Shown here: positions 27,922 to 38,069 of the stretch, piece by piece | How the letters are laid out: every line of letters starts with the position of its first letter | Numbering within the stretch: position 1 is the first letter of the stretch | Source of the DNA: a virus | Virus record (IMG/VR): IMGVR_UViG_3300038309_000064 | Span: 1-39,010 of that record | Length of the DNA: 39,010 nt | Strand: one strand, 5' to 3' | The notes under the pieces: generated by a model | The model's database searches: none | Told to the model about the DNA's origin: nothing | The model's input: the letters and a program-made list of their open reading frames with translations, nothing else | Program-made: the position numbers and the translations under genes

Positions 27922-29433
27922 TTAACATATTATTAAATAATTTTGACCAATATTTATATTTCTTTTAGTTTGTAATTCTGCCTGATCATTTTCATTTACT
28001 TCCCAAATGCCATAAAGATTAGCATCTCCCTCTGGTAGATCGTCAGTAGTCTTTCCAGAAAATGAACTATCAAATCTATCCTCAGTATAATAAAAATTTG
28101 AACTTCCCTCACTTAAATCATCGGTAGTTTTAGAAGAAAAATCTGTATCGAAATCTGAACTATTGTATCCGTTATCATCAACATATTTTTTGGTAGCTGG
28201 CTCGTAATCATTATCAGGTGTAAATGGAGTTGTGTTATTTAATTCTAGCACATTAGTTTTGTCCGCTTTACCATTTAATGCTGAACCAAAAAGCGTAACT
28301 AATTCATCAATCGCACCATTAACAGTTGTAGCAGATAATCCTGAGACACTTCCATCAAAAAATTGTCCGTAGTCATTTAATAATATAGTACCCCCCTTAT
28401 CTACAATTGCCCCTCCATATTTATTTATATATCCGACTAAAACTCCAGTAGGGTTTACATTTATATTATTTGAAATCCAAGTTCCACCAATTATCTGCAT
28501 TTGTCCATTAAGTTCTAAATCACTTGAAACTTGCAATAATGAATTTACTGGCTGGAAATAATGTCCTGCTGCTATTATTAAAGTTCCCATTATATAAGCA
28601 CCAAATACTATTGAAGGAGCAGCTGCGTTAGTAGAGCCGATAGTAAGTTGCCCTGTAAACTCAACGCTATTAGCAATAGAATATTCTCCTAAAGTTACAT
28701 TACCAGTAAACTGCGTCATAACTATTCCCTGAAATCCTTTAGATGAGTGTATCCCTACGAAGTCGGGTAAGGTAAAGTTCTCTGAATTGGTTAAATCTAA
28801 ACAGCAAATACTCCAAAGATTATCTATCGCTGGAGTTTGAGTATTGATATAAGTAATAGCATTAGCGATTGAAGCATATCTCTTGCCCGCTACTTCGGTG
28901 CAACCTGTTAAAACCTCGACTGTGTTTTGAGGAATAAAAGCATAATTAGTAAGAACTGGTTTATTTAAAATCTGTGCATCTCCACTACTAGCATTCCAAT
29001 CTGCGTTAACATTCACTTCTGCTCCTGCCTCGATCCCGGATAATTTTAAAATATCCTCTGCAGTAGTAAATTTATTTGTGGTTGAAGTGTCATCTAAATC
29101 ATCAGGATCTAAAATAACGTCTCCAGTTTTTTCATTTACGCTACTAACTCCGCCCCCCTGCTCATCTGCACTTAACACTCCATTAGTTATTGTTAGTCTA
29201 GCACCAACCTTAATTCCTCCCAAAATTGAATCAGTTGCAGTTGGTAAAACATAATCGCTAGATCCACCTCCATAAACTTCAACATCTACATTATAACTTG
29301 GTAAGGCAACATCAATCCTTATATCATTTAAATCAATATCGAAATTATAAATATTTTGGTTTATATTTATTGCATTATCATTTAAATCAATGTTTAGATT
29401 ATAAATTTTTTGTGTTATTTCGATATCTGTCAT
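27922..29433 (-). CDS. Tail fibre protein with repeats (503 aa)
   Basis: N-terminus has two imperfect copies of a strand-rich unit (IYNLNIDLNDNAININQ, IYNFDIDLNDIRIDV). ILGGIKVGARLTITNGVLSAD and SVNEKTGDVILDPDDL are typical phage-fibre connector motifs. Residues about 140-360 are a strand-rich body, and near the C-terminus FDTDFSSKTTDDLSEGSSNFYY is repeated as FDSSFSGKTTDDLPEGDANLYG. A trimeric side or tip fibre is likely. No enzyme motif. Confidence 0.72.
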   Translation of the reverse strand: MTDIEITQKIYNLNIDLNDNAININQNIYNFDIDLNDIRIDVALPSYNVDVEVYGGGSSDYVLPTATDSILGGIKVGARLTITNGVLSADEQGGGVSSVNEKTGDVILDPDDLDDTSTTNKFTTAEDILKLSGIEAGAEVNVNADWNASSGDAQILNKPVLTNYAFIPQNTVEVLTGCTEVAGKRYASIANAITYINTQTPAIDNLWSICCLDLTNSENFTLPDFVGIHSSKGFQGIVMTQFTGNVTLGEYSIANSVEFTGQLTIGSTNAAAPSIVFGAYIMGTLIIAAGHYFQPVNSLLQVSSDLELNGQMQIIGGTWISNNINVNPTGVLVGYINKYGGAIVDKGGTILLNDYGQFFDGSVSGLSATTVNGAIDELVTLFGSALNGKADKTNVLELNNTTPFTPDNDYEPATKKYVDDNGYNSSDFDTDFSSKTTDDLSEGSSNFYYTEDRFDSSFSGKTTDDLPEGDANLYGIWEVNENDQAELQTKRNINIGQNYLIIC

Positions 29434-29434
29434 T

Positions 29435-29776
29435 TTATTGACTTGTAATTGTTATATCTCTTTTCACTTTGAAAATATCCTTAACTAGAGTTACAATAAT
29501 CCCTCCCGATGTTTTCATTTGTATATCATAATGATATAGTCCGGGAGTTAAATTCATCTCAGAATTAGGTATAGTTATAGTAGTAATTCCCTGTGTTGGG
29601 TTTGTATGCGACTCTACCTTTTTTTGAATCAATGCTTCTGCATCGGTATCATCTTCATTGGTCTTAACAGTAAGCCAAAATGTATATCCAGTTATATTAA
29701 CTACGGATCCATCATTAGTTATTGTTATAGGTATTACGGCATCATCCCCTCTAAATACATTTAAAATGTGTGACAT
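29435..29776 (-). CDS. BppU-like baseplate/fibre anchoring protein (113 aa)
   Basis: Beta-sandwich pattern VFRGDDAVIPITITNDGSVVNITGYTFWLTVKTNED then LTPGLYHYDIQM matches the N-terminal domain of the lactococcal-phage upper baseplate protein (BppU_N). As a free protein it would attach the following fibre to the hub. Two bases separate it from the fibre gene. Confidence 0.68.
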   Translation of the reverse strand: MSHILNVFRGDDAVIPITITNDGSVVNITGYTFWLTVKTNEDDTDAEALIQKKVESHTNPTQGITTITIPNSEMNLTPGLYHYDIQMKTSGGIIVTLVKDIFKVKRDITITSQ

Positions 29777-29786
29777 ATTATTAAAC

Positions 29787-32700
29787 TTATTTAATTAACT
29801 TATCTTTTACTTCATCATCCAATATTTTTAATGCGTCGTCATCTATCTTTGATCTAAGCTTTGGCTTAATAAAGCCTTTTTTATTATGCATTGGCAATAA
29901 TTCTTCCCCTCTCAATTTTCTTCTTATGTTCTCACTTCTGATCTTATCATTTAAATTCTGAGTTTCCCCGTATAATTCCGGATATAAATATCCTTTAATA
30001 TTTTTTTCAACCTCTACCTCCATTGGCTTTGCTAAAGCATAGGGATCCTTTCTCACCCCATAAATTATCCAGCTGAATTCACAATCAACGTTAGAAGCAA
30101 CTTCAACTTTGTTATTCTGGTATTCTTTACTTACCCATAGATTAGCATTTATTCCTATTGGAGTTAAATTATATTCAATATTTGTATTTAATGCTTCAAA
30201 ATAATCTGGCAATTCTATTGTAAATTTACCATTTACTGTCAAACCCCTACCTTTATAAATGTTTAACCTCTCAGGGGCTTCAACAAAAGAGTGAAACAGA
30301 AAATGCGTTTCTGGTTTTAGTGGATGATCTATTCTAAACGATCCTCCTCCCTTAGATAAATCGCCTCCCACGTGAACATCATCTGCGAAATAGGCATCCT
30401 TTCCAGTTGTTAAAGTTAAAACATTTCCGCTGTCCTCATCGATATAAAACTGATCTCCAGAATCTTGCTTATTATAATTAATTATAACAGTATCGGCTGC
30501 ATTAATATACCAATCACTGCTACACGTAAAATACATTGCGTTAGATGTATAATATATATCATTTGCTTCTAAATATATAAAATCACCTGCCCCTGTCGCA
30601 CTTAAATAAATAGAATTATCTGCATCAATTCTTAAATCTCCGCTAGAATCTGCATAAGCGTATGCAACCGTATCAGTGCCATAAATCCAAGCAATTCTTC
30701 TGTTTGTAGCATCGAGTCTTAAATTAGATCCAGTTGTGGTATTAACAAGATTTAATGTTCCCATGTAAGCAGTAATCGCTGATAGCGTGCTTACACTCAT
30801 TCTATCGGCTGTTATAGTGCTTGCCGCTATTTCATTTGCCGTAATAGTGTTAGCCGCAATTTCGTTTGCAGTTATCGAATTAGCCGCGATATTATCTGCG
30901 ATAACCGATCTATCTGTAATATGAACCGATCCATCTAATTGGATTTTTTGCCCAAAGCTAACCGGAAATATTGAAGCCCCCTTAGTAGCGATTGCTGATT
31001 TTGTGGCATAACAAAGCGGTATTTTGCCTCCTCCAATTCCGTCCGAAAAAGTAGTTGAAATTTGCAATTCAGTTGTAGATGTAGCCGGATCGAAATAAAT
31101 TACATGATCCGCTGTTAGTGTTTCCGATGCATTTGCATCAATACTATAAACTGTTCCGTCCGAAGTTCTTATTGATCCAGAACTCCATTGGATCGTTTCA
31201 TCATCAATCGCGGTAAATTCTATGTTCTGTAAAACTCCTTGATCACCTAACGCTGGAGTAATATCAGGATTATCTGCCGCCTGCTTAAATAAGTCCTCTA
31301 TCTTTCCTAATCTTCTAGTAGTAGCTTTTACTTCATAAACAAACCTTGTTTCGCTTTCTGCTTTAAAATTTACTGTTTCAATATTTACTGTTTCATTTAT
31401 TCCCCTTATTGCACTAACTATATCTATTTGCTGTCCCGAGAATAATCCATTCTTTTTTGTTTGAAAACTTATAATTTTTATTGGATCCTTATATGCCGAT
31501 AAAATAGCATTAGCTTTTTGAGTAGCTTCATTTGTCGCAGTAACATCATTATCAATTTCGAAATACTGTCTTAATCCATAACTAGAAATAGATGTGGCAT
31601 CAGTAACATTAACTGCCGCTACTCCCTTTCCTTTAACAGTAACATCATTTCTTAATTGCGTGTAATCTTCGCTAACCTCGACACTAGAAAAAATAGCATT
31701 TCCGTTAGTATCGTTTATATCGAAAGGTGCGGAAATAACACTATCAGAAAAAAAATATATTTCTTTATCCGGGCTAACGTACCAATTTTTATTGGATAAC
31801 TGAGCAAGTCTATCTAATGCAGATGAAACAGAAATATTATCAAAAACAACTCTAGCTATATTCGTAGTATCGGAAACGTGAGTTGTCCCATCGTAAGATG
31901 ATAAATTAGCATCTGTAAAAATATCCTCTATTATTGCCTCGACTGTTTCGTTGTTATATTCCGAATCAATTATAATATTTGCTAATTCTTCATTCCAATC
32001 TTTAAACTCCAGAAAATAAGACTCTTGGAATCCTTTCATTCTTTTCTCTATGCTTATTAACAACCCCTTGAAAATAGTTAGTCCGGTATCTTGTATTTCA
32101 ATTTCATCTCCGGCCTGCGGATTATATGATTTGCTCGATGATCTTATAATTTCAAAATTAGCAGTATCGGGATCGGAATAAAGATTATTCCTAACATGTA
32201 GCGTATCAAAAAGAACCTCGTCGCTTATATCAACAGAATTAACTAATATCACTACCTCCCGTTGCTGAACCGTAAAATCTGCATTAATTCCAGTTAGGCT
32301 AAATGATCCAGTCCCTAACTCAGCATTAAAATTTGTTTGAAAGTCAGCATTAACTCCGCTTAAATTAAAAACTCCCGTTCCTAAATCTTCTTTATAAGCA
32401 GTGTTATTATAAATCCAAGCTATTTCTGCATCTAATAAAACCCTATCCCAAATTGAAATATCGTCTATTTTAACAGATGGATATCCATAATCATTATGGC
32501 CTCTTTTTCCAATACAGACTACATCTCCAATCCCGCAAGATCCTGAACCAATAGTTGGGGCTCCGGTATCTCTACTAACTCCATCAACCCAAAGTTCCGT
32601 TATCGCGGCACCATCCCAAGTAGCCACTATATGGTGCCAGTTAGCAGTTCCTAATTCTACTTCATAATACATTACATCAGGAAAGGAAACACCATTTTTT

Positions 32701-34364
32701 GCATATCCCGCATAAACTCTTAATGTACCCGAGTTATATTGATATCCTATTTCTAGTCCATCATCATTAGCACCATCATTAGACGAATAAAAAACCCATT
32801 CCCCACTAGCTATTTCTGCATTACATTTTACCCACATTGAAATAGTTTGAGGATGTCTTCCTAATCCTAAATCATTTTCTATTGAAAGAAAATCAGTTGA
32901 GTTGGCTGATCCAAAATCAACCGCGTTGCTAAATTCCCCAGTATCAAAACTTAGTGTAGTTTCGTTAAAAGTATATTCCGAAGTTGGAGGGGTAAAATTA
33001 GATGTCCATTTTGCTTCTCCTTTAACTAATCTAAATTCATCAATCCATCCCTTAAACATATAGGAAGTTGAACCGGATCCATCGCCTCCAACACCAATCG
33101 CAAATGGTGCTGATAATGTAGGATAAGAAGTTAAGTCATTTGAAACTGTTTTTGTTTTTTTAACTCCATCTATGTAAAAATCAACTACTCCGGCATTACA
33201 AACTAATGCAACATGGTACCAAGTATCTTGCGATGGACTCCATGTAGTAACATTTGGCGTTTGCTCAATTCCCCCAACAAATCTAATAAAGTATAAATTA
33301 CCGTTAGTGTGCCAAGAGAAAAACATAAAATTGTTAGTATCTTCCCATTGTCCGCAAATTCCTTGTAGATGAGTAATATCGCTAAACCTAACCCATGTGT
33401 CTATTGTCCATGTTAGCCCCAAATCCCAATCAGCACTATCAGGAACTGTAACCCAGTCGCCAGTTCCATCAAGCAATAAAGAAGAAACTCCAAATTTATA
33501 TTGAGCAGTGTCTAGTTGTGCATTTCCGGCAAAAGTTAAGGTTTGGTTAGAAATTTCCGCCTTATATGCAGTTGCAGCATCCGCTCCGTTAAAATGAACC
33601 AATAATTTTGTAGAGTTATTACTTTCCTGTAAATCATAATTACCCAATTCATCGCTTCCGTCTGCCTCTAATCTGTAATAAGCTCTCAATCCTGATCCAT
33701 ATAAAGATATAACCTCTGCATCAGTTAAGGCTCTATCTAAAATAGCTACGTCATCTATAATTCCATCGGCATAATTTCCAGCATCATTTCTCCCTATATA
33801 AAAAACTCCATTAGAATCCGTCGATGAACCAGAAGCGGAAACAGTTGTTTTATTGCCATTAATAAAAATAGAAAGTTCTCCTGCTACTGAATCATATCTT
33901 CCCACTATGTGATACCAATTCCCTGCAATAAGCCCTTGCGTATAATTAACAAATTCATTAGTTGTTAGTCCATCTACATAAAACTGAACGTAAGTGGTAT
34001 CAAAGAAAATTTGCATTCCAGCGGTTCCAGCAACCTTAGCAAATAAAACTTGCAACGAAATTGATTCTGGTTTAAACCATAATGAAACTGTTCTACTGCC
34101 GCTAATTTCAAGGTTTGGGCAAGAGGCATCTGCTATTGAAAGGTATTGAGAACTTCCTGATTCAAAATCTCCTCCATTTCCAAACTTTCCAGTAGTAAAA
34201 GTAGGTGCTGTTCCTGTTAAAGTATATCCATTGCTTGAACTATCAGTTCCATCGCTTTCAAGCCTCCAATATCCCTGTAGATTTGCATCGTTAAATAAAT
34301 CTGATAAATAAAACTCAGTTGCTTCCGCAGTCAATAAAGCCGATTTGTATATTTCAACGCTCAT
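29787..34364 (-). CDS. Tail hub-fibre with three LamG domains (1525 aa)
   Basis: Largest gene. Order: LamG/concanavalin domain at 21-222; a second LamG split in two (226-250 and 468-653) with a third complete LamG (252-466) inserted; a 20-residue repeat LGTG(V/S)F(N/S)L(S/T)G(V/I)NADF (661-698); hub domain of the gp27/Tal type (702-1017); a spacer with I-T-A-N-E-I-A repeats (1160-1190); a fibre shaft; and a conserved C-terminal fibre domain (1342-1405, FRIDHPLKPETHFLFHSF, LPDYFEALN). Lectin modules ahead of the hub suggest glycan binding at the tail tip. A basic tail ends it. Confidence 0.8.
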   Translation of the reverse strand: MSVEIYKSALLTAEATEFYLSDLFNDANLQGYWRLESDGTDSSSNGYTLTGTAPTFTTGKFGNGGDFESGSSQYLSIADASCPNLEISGSRTVSLWFKPESISLQVLFAKVAGTAGMQIFFDTTYVQFYVDGLTTNEFVNYTQGLIAGNWYHIVGRYDSVAGELSIFINGNKTTVSASGSSTDSNGVFYIGRNDAGNYADGIIDDVAILDRALTDAEVISLYGSGLRAYYRLEADGSDELGNYDLQESNNSTKLLVHFNGADAATAYKAEISNQTLTFAGNAQLDTAQYKFGVSSLLLDGTGDWVTVPDSADWDLGLTWTIDTWVRFSDITHLQGICGQWEDTNNFMFFSWHTNGNLYFIRFVGGIEQTPNVTTWSPSQDTWYHVALVCNAGVVDFYIDGVKKTKTVSNDLTSYPTLSAPFAIGVGGDGSGSTSYMFKGWIDEFRLVKGEAKWTSNFTPPTSEYTFNETTLSFDTGEFSNAVDFGSANSTDFLSIENDLGLGRHPQTISMWVKCNAEIASGEWVFYSSNDGANDDGLEIGYQYNSGTLRVYAGYAKNGVSFPDVMYYEVELGTANWHHIVATWDGAAITELWVDGVSRDTGAPTIGSGSCGIGDVVCIGKRGHNDYGYPSVKIDDISIWDRVLLDAEIAWIYNNTAYKEDLGTGVFNLSGVNADFQTNFNAELGTGSFSLTGINADFTVQQREVVILVNSVDISDEVLFDTLHVRNNLYSDPDTANFEIIRSSSKSYNPQAGDEIEIQDTGLTIFKGLLISIEKRMKGFQESYFLEFKDWNEELANIIIDSEYNNETVEAIIEDIFTDANLSSYDGTTHVSDTTNIARVVFDNISVSSALDRLAQLSNKNWYVSPDKEIYFFSDSVISAPFDINDTNGNAIFSSVEVSEDYTQLRNDVTVKGKGVAAVNVTDATSISSYGLRQYFEIDNDVTATNEATQKANAILSAYKDPIKIISFQTKKNGLFSGQQIDIVSAIRGINETVNIETVNFKAESETRFVYEVKATTRRLGKIEDLFKQAADNPDITPALGDQGVLQNIEFTAIDDETIQWSSGSIRTSDGTVYSIDANASETLTADHVIYFDPATSTTELQISTTFSDGIGGGKIPLCYATKSAIATKGASIFPVSFGQKIQLDGSVHITDRSVIADNIAANSITANEIAANTITANEIAASTITADRMSVSTLSAITAYMGTLNLVNTTTGSNLRLDATNRRIAWIYGTDTVAYAYADSSGDLRIDADNSIYLSATGAGDFIYLEANDIYYTSNAMYFTCSSDWYINAADTVIINYNKQDSGDQFYIDEDSGNVLTLTTGKDAYFADDVHVGGDLSKGGGSFRIDHPLKPETHFLFHSFVEAPERLNIYKGRGLTVNGKFTIELPDYFEALNTNIEYNLTPIGINANLWVSKEYQNNKVEVASNVDCEFSWIIYGVRKDPYALAKPMEVEVEKNIKGYLYPELYGETQNLNDKIRSENIRRKLRGEELLPMHNKKGFIKPKLRSKIDDDALKILDDEVKDKLIK

Positions 34365-34370
34365 TTAAAA

Positions 34371-34805
34371 TTAAGTTATTGTTAAAACTCCAGCACTATC
34401 ATCAAAATTGCAAATAAATGTATCTCCATCTCCCATATTCTTAGCCACCCCTAAATCATAAACACCAATCAAATTATCGCTAGTAGCATCATCATTGTAT
34501 AAATAAATATACCTAAACTCAGGCACTACCCCAGATGCAGTCAATGTTAAATCCTGAATTATCAATTTTGCTGTTCCTGAACTTAACGACCAGCTAGTAG
34601 TAGTTAAATTTCTAGATGATAAATTCGCATGATTTATCTGCGTTACATTTGCCAATACCCCATTTCCATCAGCGGTTGGATCGCTAGATTCTCCACTCGG
34701 AGCGGTATTGGATAACACAATTACTAATTGATCATTGTCCATGTCGTGGACTCCATTTCCTAAATCTTCCACGAAATCATTTACTTTTGTAAAAGCTATA
34801 CTCAT
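34371..34805 (-). CDS. Conserved tail-associated protein (144 aa)
   Basis: The pattern FTKVNDFVEDLGNGVHDMDNDQLVIVLSNTAPSG then YIYLYNDDATSDNLIGVYDLG is found in small beta-rich proteins of phage tail clusters. It lies between the tape measure and the hub, where Dit-like distal tail or tail-tip adaptor proteins sit, but its length is much less than Dit. A tail-tip accessory role is inferred. Confidence 0.65.
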   Translation of the reverse strand: MSIAFTKVNDFVEDLGNGVHDMDNDQLVIVLSNTAPSGESSDPTADGNGVLANVTQINHANLSSRNLTTTSWSLSSGTAKLIIQDLTLTASGVVPEFRYIYLYNDDATSDNLIGVYDLGVAKNMGDGDTFICNFDDSAGVLTIT

Positions 34806-34822
34806 AATATTTTAATTAAAAA

Positions 34823-36556
34823 TTATAATCTTAATCTTCTTCTTATTTCATCGCTTAAAAGATCCGCTAATTTAACACTAGCATTCCTATCTAAAAGCAT
34901 TGGGTAATTTACATTAACAACTACTCCTGAGCCTCCGGCACCAGCAGCAGACAATGTTCCGGGTGTTTTAGTAGCTATTAAATAGTCGGACGGATCTGTT
35001 TGTATAACATCTCCCTGAGGAGTAATTACCGCATCATTTATTCTTGTAATTTTTCCTAAGAATGAATCCCTAAATCCAACTCCGATCGATTCTAGGAGCC
35101 CCATTTTACTTAATCTCTCTGCTTTATCAGCAAGTTCATCATATTGATCAATCGCATTTTTTAGATTTACATTAGCGGCTTCATTACTTAATTCGCCTAT
35201 TTTTTTTCTAGCCTGATCGATCATATCGTTCGTTTGCTGTAGCGATGTTTTAATTTCTTCTTGTGCTTGTTTCAAATCTCCCCATGCGTCTATAGCACCG
35301 ACAATAGCCACCGTTGCAAGAGTGGTAAGAACTGCTATTAATCCAACCGGACTCAATAATAATCCTGTCATAGTACTAATTCCGCCCGATACTAATCCGA
35401 ATGCTGGTATTAATGCAGAAACTACATCTGCGATAGACATTGCAAGTTTTAATGCCTCCCAAGCAGCAACTAAAAATATAATTGCTTTTCTATGATCCCA
35501 AATAAATGAAGTCAATGATATTACTATACCGATTAAATCATTTATTTTATTCCAAACATCTTCTAATATTTTTTTTAACCCCTCTGTTCCCCCAATACTT
35601 TCATACCATTCTTTTATCTTATCTATCGCATTCTGAATTGCTCTTTTAGAAAAATCTATTATCGCTTGTTTATTTCTATCAACCCAGTCTAGTAATCCTT
35701 TTAATGCATTTTTTGCTATATCAAAAGCACCTGATTCCTCAGCGATATCAGAAGTTAAAACAGTAAAGTTATCTTTCATATTTGAAACAAGCTGATTGAA
35801 AGTTCCCGCTTGATCTGCAAAAGCATTAGCAAATCTTCCTCCGTCTTTTCCTGCTTTTTCAAACATATCAGTAAGCACTTTAAATGATATCTCTCCGTTA
35901 GATATCATGTCATTCAAAGCCTCACCACTTTTTCCCGTTGCCTCTTGGAGCATCTCAAAAATAGGTATTCCTGCGAAAGCAAATTGTTTTATGTCTAGCA
36001 TTGACGCATGTCCAACTGCTCCAATTTGTTGTAGGTTTACAATTATTCTATCTAATTCTTCCTGACCCTTTCCCATTGCAGATAATGCCTTACCAACATT
36101 TAATAATATCCCTTCTGACTTTCCTGCATCATGAGTAACCGCTGTTAAAAGTTTATTAGCTTGAATTAACCCCGGTAATTCAAACGGGGTGGTTGCCGCA
36201 TCTTTTTTTATCATTTCTATTGCTGCGTCTGCCTGCTCTACACTTCCCAATAATGTTTTAAATGCCATTCTTTCCTGCTCTAAATTAGCCGCGGTTTTTA
36301 TTGCTGTTACTCCTATACCAACCGCAGCAGCAGAAAATCCTATGGCTGCGTATTTAGCATAATCAAAAGCTTTCCCAAGTATATTTAACTCGGTAGAAAA
36401 TCTGTTTTTTAAGGTATTGGATAGTGAAGTCGCGGATTGCTCCCCATCTCTAAATCGATTGGATAAATTACTTAGGGTTGATCCAACACTTCTTAATTCA
36501 CTAGATGCTTGATCCTTTAATTTTAATATTAAGTCTAGTTCCCTTGTTTCAGCCAT
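34823..36556 (-). CDS. Tape measure protein, TP901-like (577 aa)
   Basis: Sets tail length. MAETRELDLILKLKDQASSELRSVGSTLSNLSNRF is the usual helical start; the conserved block AANLEQERMAFKTLLGSVEQADAAIEMIKKDAATTPFELPGLIQANKLLTA is typical of the TP901 family. Several hydrophobic stretches (about 335-430) match those used for membrane passage. At 577 residues it is short; at about 1.5 angstrom per residue the tail would be about 85-90 nm (inference). The ATG lies inside the frameshifted chaperone ORF, the usual arrangement. Confidence 0.88.
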   Translation of the reverse strand: MAETRELDLILKLKDQASSELRSVGSTLSNLSNRFRDGEQSATSLSNTLKNRFSTELNILGKAFDYAKYAAIGFSAAAVGIGVTAIKTAANLEQERMAFKTLLGSVEQADAAIEMIKKDAATTPFELPGLIQANKLLTAVTHDAGKSEGILLNVGKALSAMGKGQEELDRIIVNLQQIGAVGHASMLDIKQFAFAGIPIFEMLQEATGKSGEALNDMISNGEISFKVLTDMFEKAGKDGGRFANAFADQAGTFNQLVSNMKDNFTVLTSDIAEESGAFDIAKNALKGLLDWVDRNKQAIIDFSKRAIQNAIDKIKEWYESIGGTEGLKKILEDVWNKINDLIGIVISLTSFIWDHRKAIIFLVAAWEALKLAMSIADVVSALIPAFGLVSGGISTMTGLLLSPVGLIAVLTTLATVAIVGAIDAWGDLKQAQEEIKTSLQQTNDMIDQARKKIGELSNEAANVNLKNAIDQYDELADKAERLSKMGLLESIGVGFRDSFLGKITRINDAVITPQGDVIQTDPSDYLIATKTPGTLSAAGAGGSGVVVNVNYPMLLDRNASVKLADLLSDEIRRRLRL

Positions 36557-36743
36557 TTTGATTAGATAATTTTTTACGCTGTTCCATTATATCTAGATAA
36601 TTTTGGATATCATCAACACTAGTTTCCTTTATTTCGTTTGGAGTCCAGCCGTATTCTTTTGATAAAATTTCCATGATAACCTCATTAGATAGTTTTTTTC
36701 TTCCCTTTAGCTGATTATAAATATCATGGCTATTTAGTCTTCG
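36549..36743 (-). CDS. Tail assembly chaperone, -1 frameshift extension (64 aa)
   Basis: Reached by a -1 shift on AAAAAAC at the end of the 105-residue chaperone gene. The frame runs 64 codons (RRLNSHDIYNQLKGRKKLS ... SKEYGWTPNEIKETSVDDIQNYLDIMEQ) and stops eight bases inside the tape measure gene. The GW-T-P-N-E-I pattern is usual for the 'T' part of gpG-gpGT pairs. It has no good start of its own, supporting production as a fusion of about 168 residues. Confidence 0.85.
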   Translation of the reverse strand, partial: RRLNSHDIYNQLKGRKKLSNEVIMEILSKEYGWTPNEIKETSVDDIQNYLDIMEQRKKLSNQNG

Positions 36744-37051
36744 TTTTTTTTTGATAGACTATCGACTGCATCCTTTATTTTGTTCCCCTCTGAAATTGTT
36801 AAATTATCCAACCATTCTCTAGAAAATTCTAAAATTTTTCCACTCTTTATTTCCTTGATCTCTTTTACCGCCCTTTCGATCGTAATATAAGTTGATTCAA
36901 CTACACACTCCCCGTTAAAATCAATATCTTGATTGCTGGCACCAGCAGAAAACTTGGCACCAGCCATCAATGATTTTTGTATTGCTTGGGCATCTCCCCA
37001 AGTAAACTCGTCTTTAATTTTAACCTCGAACTCTTTTAATTTAACTATCAT
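36734..37051 (-). CDS. Tail assembly chaperone (gpG-like) (105 aa)
   Basis: Small chaperone that coats the tape measure during tail building. MIVKLKEFEVKIKDEFTWGDAQAIQKSL is the common opening of these proteins (a strand followed by 'TWGD'). A fraction of ribosomes shift frame near its end to make the longer gpGT-like product. It lies between the tube and tape measure genes, as in lambda and its relatives. Confidence 0.8.
   Translation of the reverse strand: MIVKLKEFEVKIKDEFTWGDAQAIQKSLMAGAKFSAGASNQDIDFNGECVVESTYITIERAVKEIKEIKSGKILEFSREWLDNLTISEGNKIKDAVDSLSKKNED
36743..36749 (-). other. Programmed -1 frameshift slippery site
   Basis: Minus strand A AAA AAC in the zero frame (codons TCA AAA AAA AAC GAA GAC TAA), within a run of nine A (36752-36744). 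It is a canonical X-XXY-YYZ heptamer. Shifting -1 opens 64 further codons; the zero frame stops three codons later. The other shift frame stops within five codons. Confidence 0.85.
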
Positions 37052-37065
37052 TTTTTTAATTTAGA

Positions 37066-38052
37066 TTAATTACTAGGTACGTTAGCATAAGAACTTGTTA
37101 AGTTTCTTAATGTAACTGTAGATGCTTCGCTATCAGTTTCATTGTAGAAAGCCTTAAATGATATCTTCTCAGTAACTAATTCGTCATTTCCTCCGCTTCG
37201 ATCCCAATCGGTAATTTTAACTTTGTTAAATACATAAGTTAAGGTTGGGTAATATCCTCCACCAAGATCGGAAGTACCTTGGATTACTATCTGCATATAT
37301 TTCGCAGAATCTCCAAGATATAAATCTTTGTAGGTTTCATCTGAGAAGTTTATCGTAATTTCTCCCTCGATCGAATTCTTAGAATTATAAAGATCACCCG
37401 GTGTATATGATCCGAATACGTGATCCCTTATTATTCCCTGATCATGGGTAATCGTGAAGTCTTTTACTTTAATCGCAGTTGCTCCAGACAATCCAGCCTC
37501 AGAATCGGCAAGTTTAATTGTGATATCTTTTCCAATAAAATCATATTCCGTATTATAACTAGGACTTGCTGATCCATCAGTTGCAGTTTGTCCAATTATA
37601 TTTGCTTTCACTCTAACAAAATCATCAACACTTCCGCTTACTTCGAGCGTATTAACTACGCAACCAGCTAGTTTTAAATTCTGCACCGAACCATCTTTTG
37701 TAAATACTGTTAACGATTGGTGAATAGTGTTCTGCTTAACTCCAAAAACGTGATCATATACAGATCCAGCAACTACCGAGGATGAAACTTTTCCATAAAC
37801 GGATGCATAAAGAAAACCTAAGGCATCAATTTGAGCAATACCCTCAAAATCTCCCTCAATGTATTTCTTAACAACTCGCCTATTTTCCATGTCCTCCAAT
37901 ACTCCTCTAGTAGTATCGTCTTGTACATGTTCCGCTTTTTCGATAATGTTAGTAGTAACATTTCTTAGCCATCTGTCGACTGAAGATTCAGCCGTTCCTC
38001 TTACGGCTTCAGTGGCAAAGCCTACTTGTAATTCTCTCCCTATAATTTCCAT
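37066..38052 (-). CDS. Major tail (tube) protein (328 aa)
   Basis: Forms the tail tube. IIGRELQVGFATEAVRGTAESSVDRWLRNVTTNIIEKAEHVQD is a typical opening of long tail-tube proteins (glycine/threonine strand then 'RGTA'). The rest is strand-rich with Gly-Ser-Val repeats and ends in a polar tail. Two beta-sandwich-like halves suit a fused Ig-like domain or a larger tube subunit. The region is more GC-rich than early genes, in line with high expression. Confidence 0.78.
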   Translation of the reverse strand: MEIIGRELQVGFATEAVRGTAESSVDRWLRNVTTNIIEKAEHVQDDTTRGVLEDMENRRVVKKYIEGDFEGIAQIDALGFLYASVYGKVSSSVVAGSVYDHVFGVKQNTIHQSLTVFTKDGSVQNLKLAGCVVNTLEVSGSVDDFVRVKANIIGQTATDGSASPSYNTEYDFIGKDITIKLADSEAGLSGATAIKVKDFTITHDQGIIRDHVFGSYTPGDLYNSKNSIEGEITINFSDETYKDLYLGDSAKYMQIVIQGTSDLGGGYYPTLTYVFNKVKITDWDRSGGNDELVTEKISFKAFYNETDSEASTVTLRNLTSSYANVPSN

Positions 38053-38069
38053 ATATTTTTTTAAATTAA

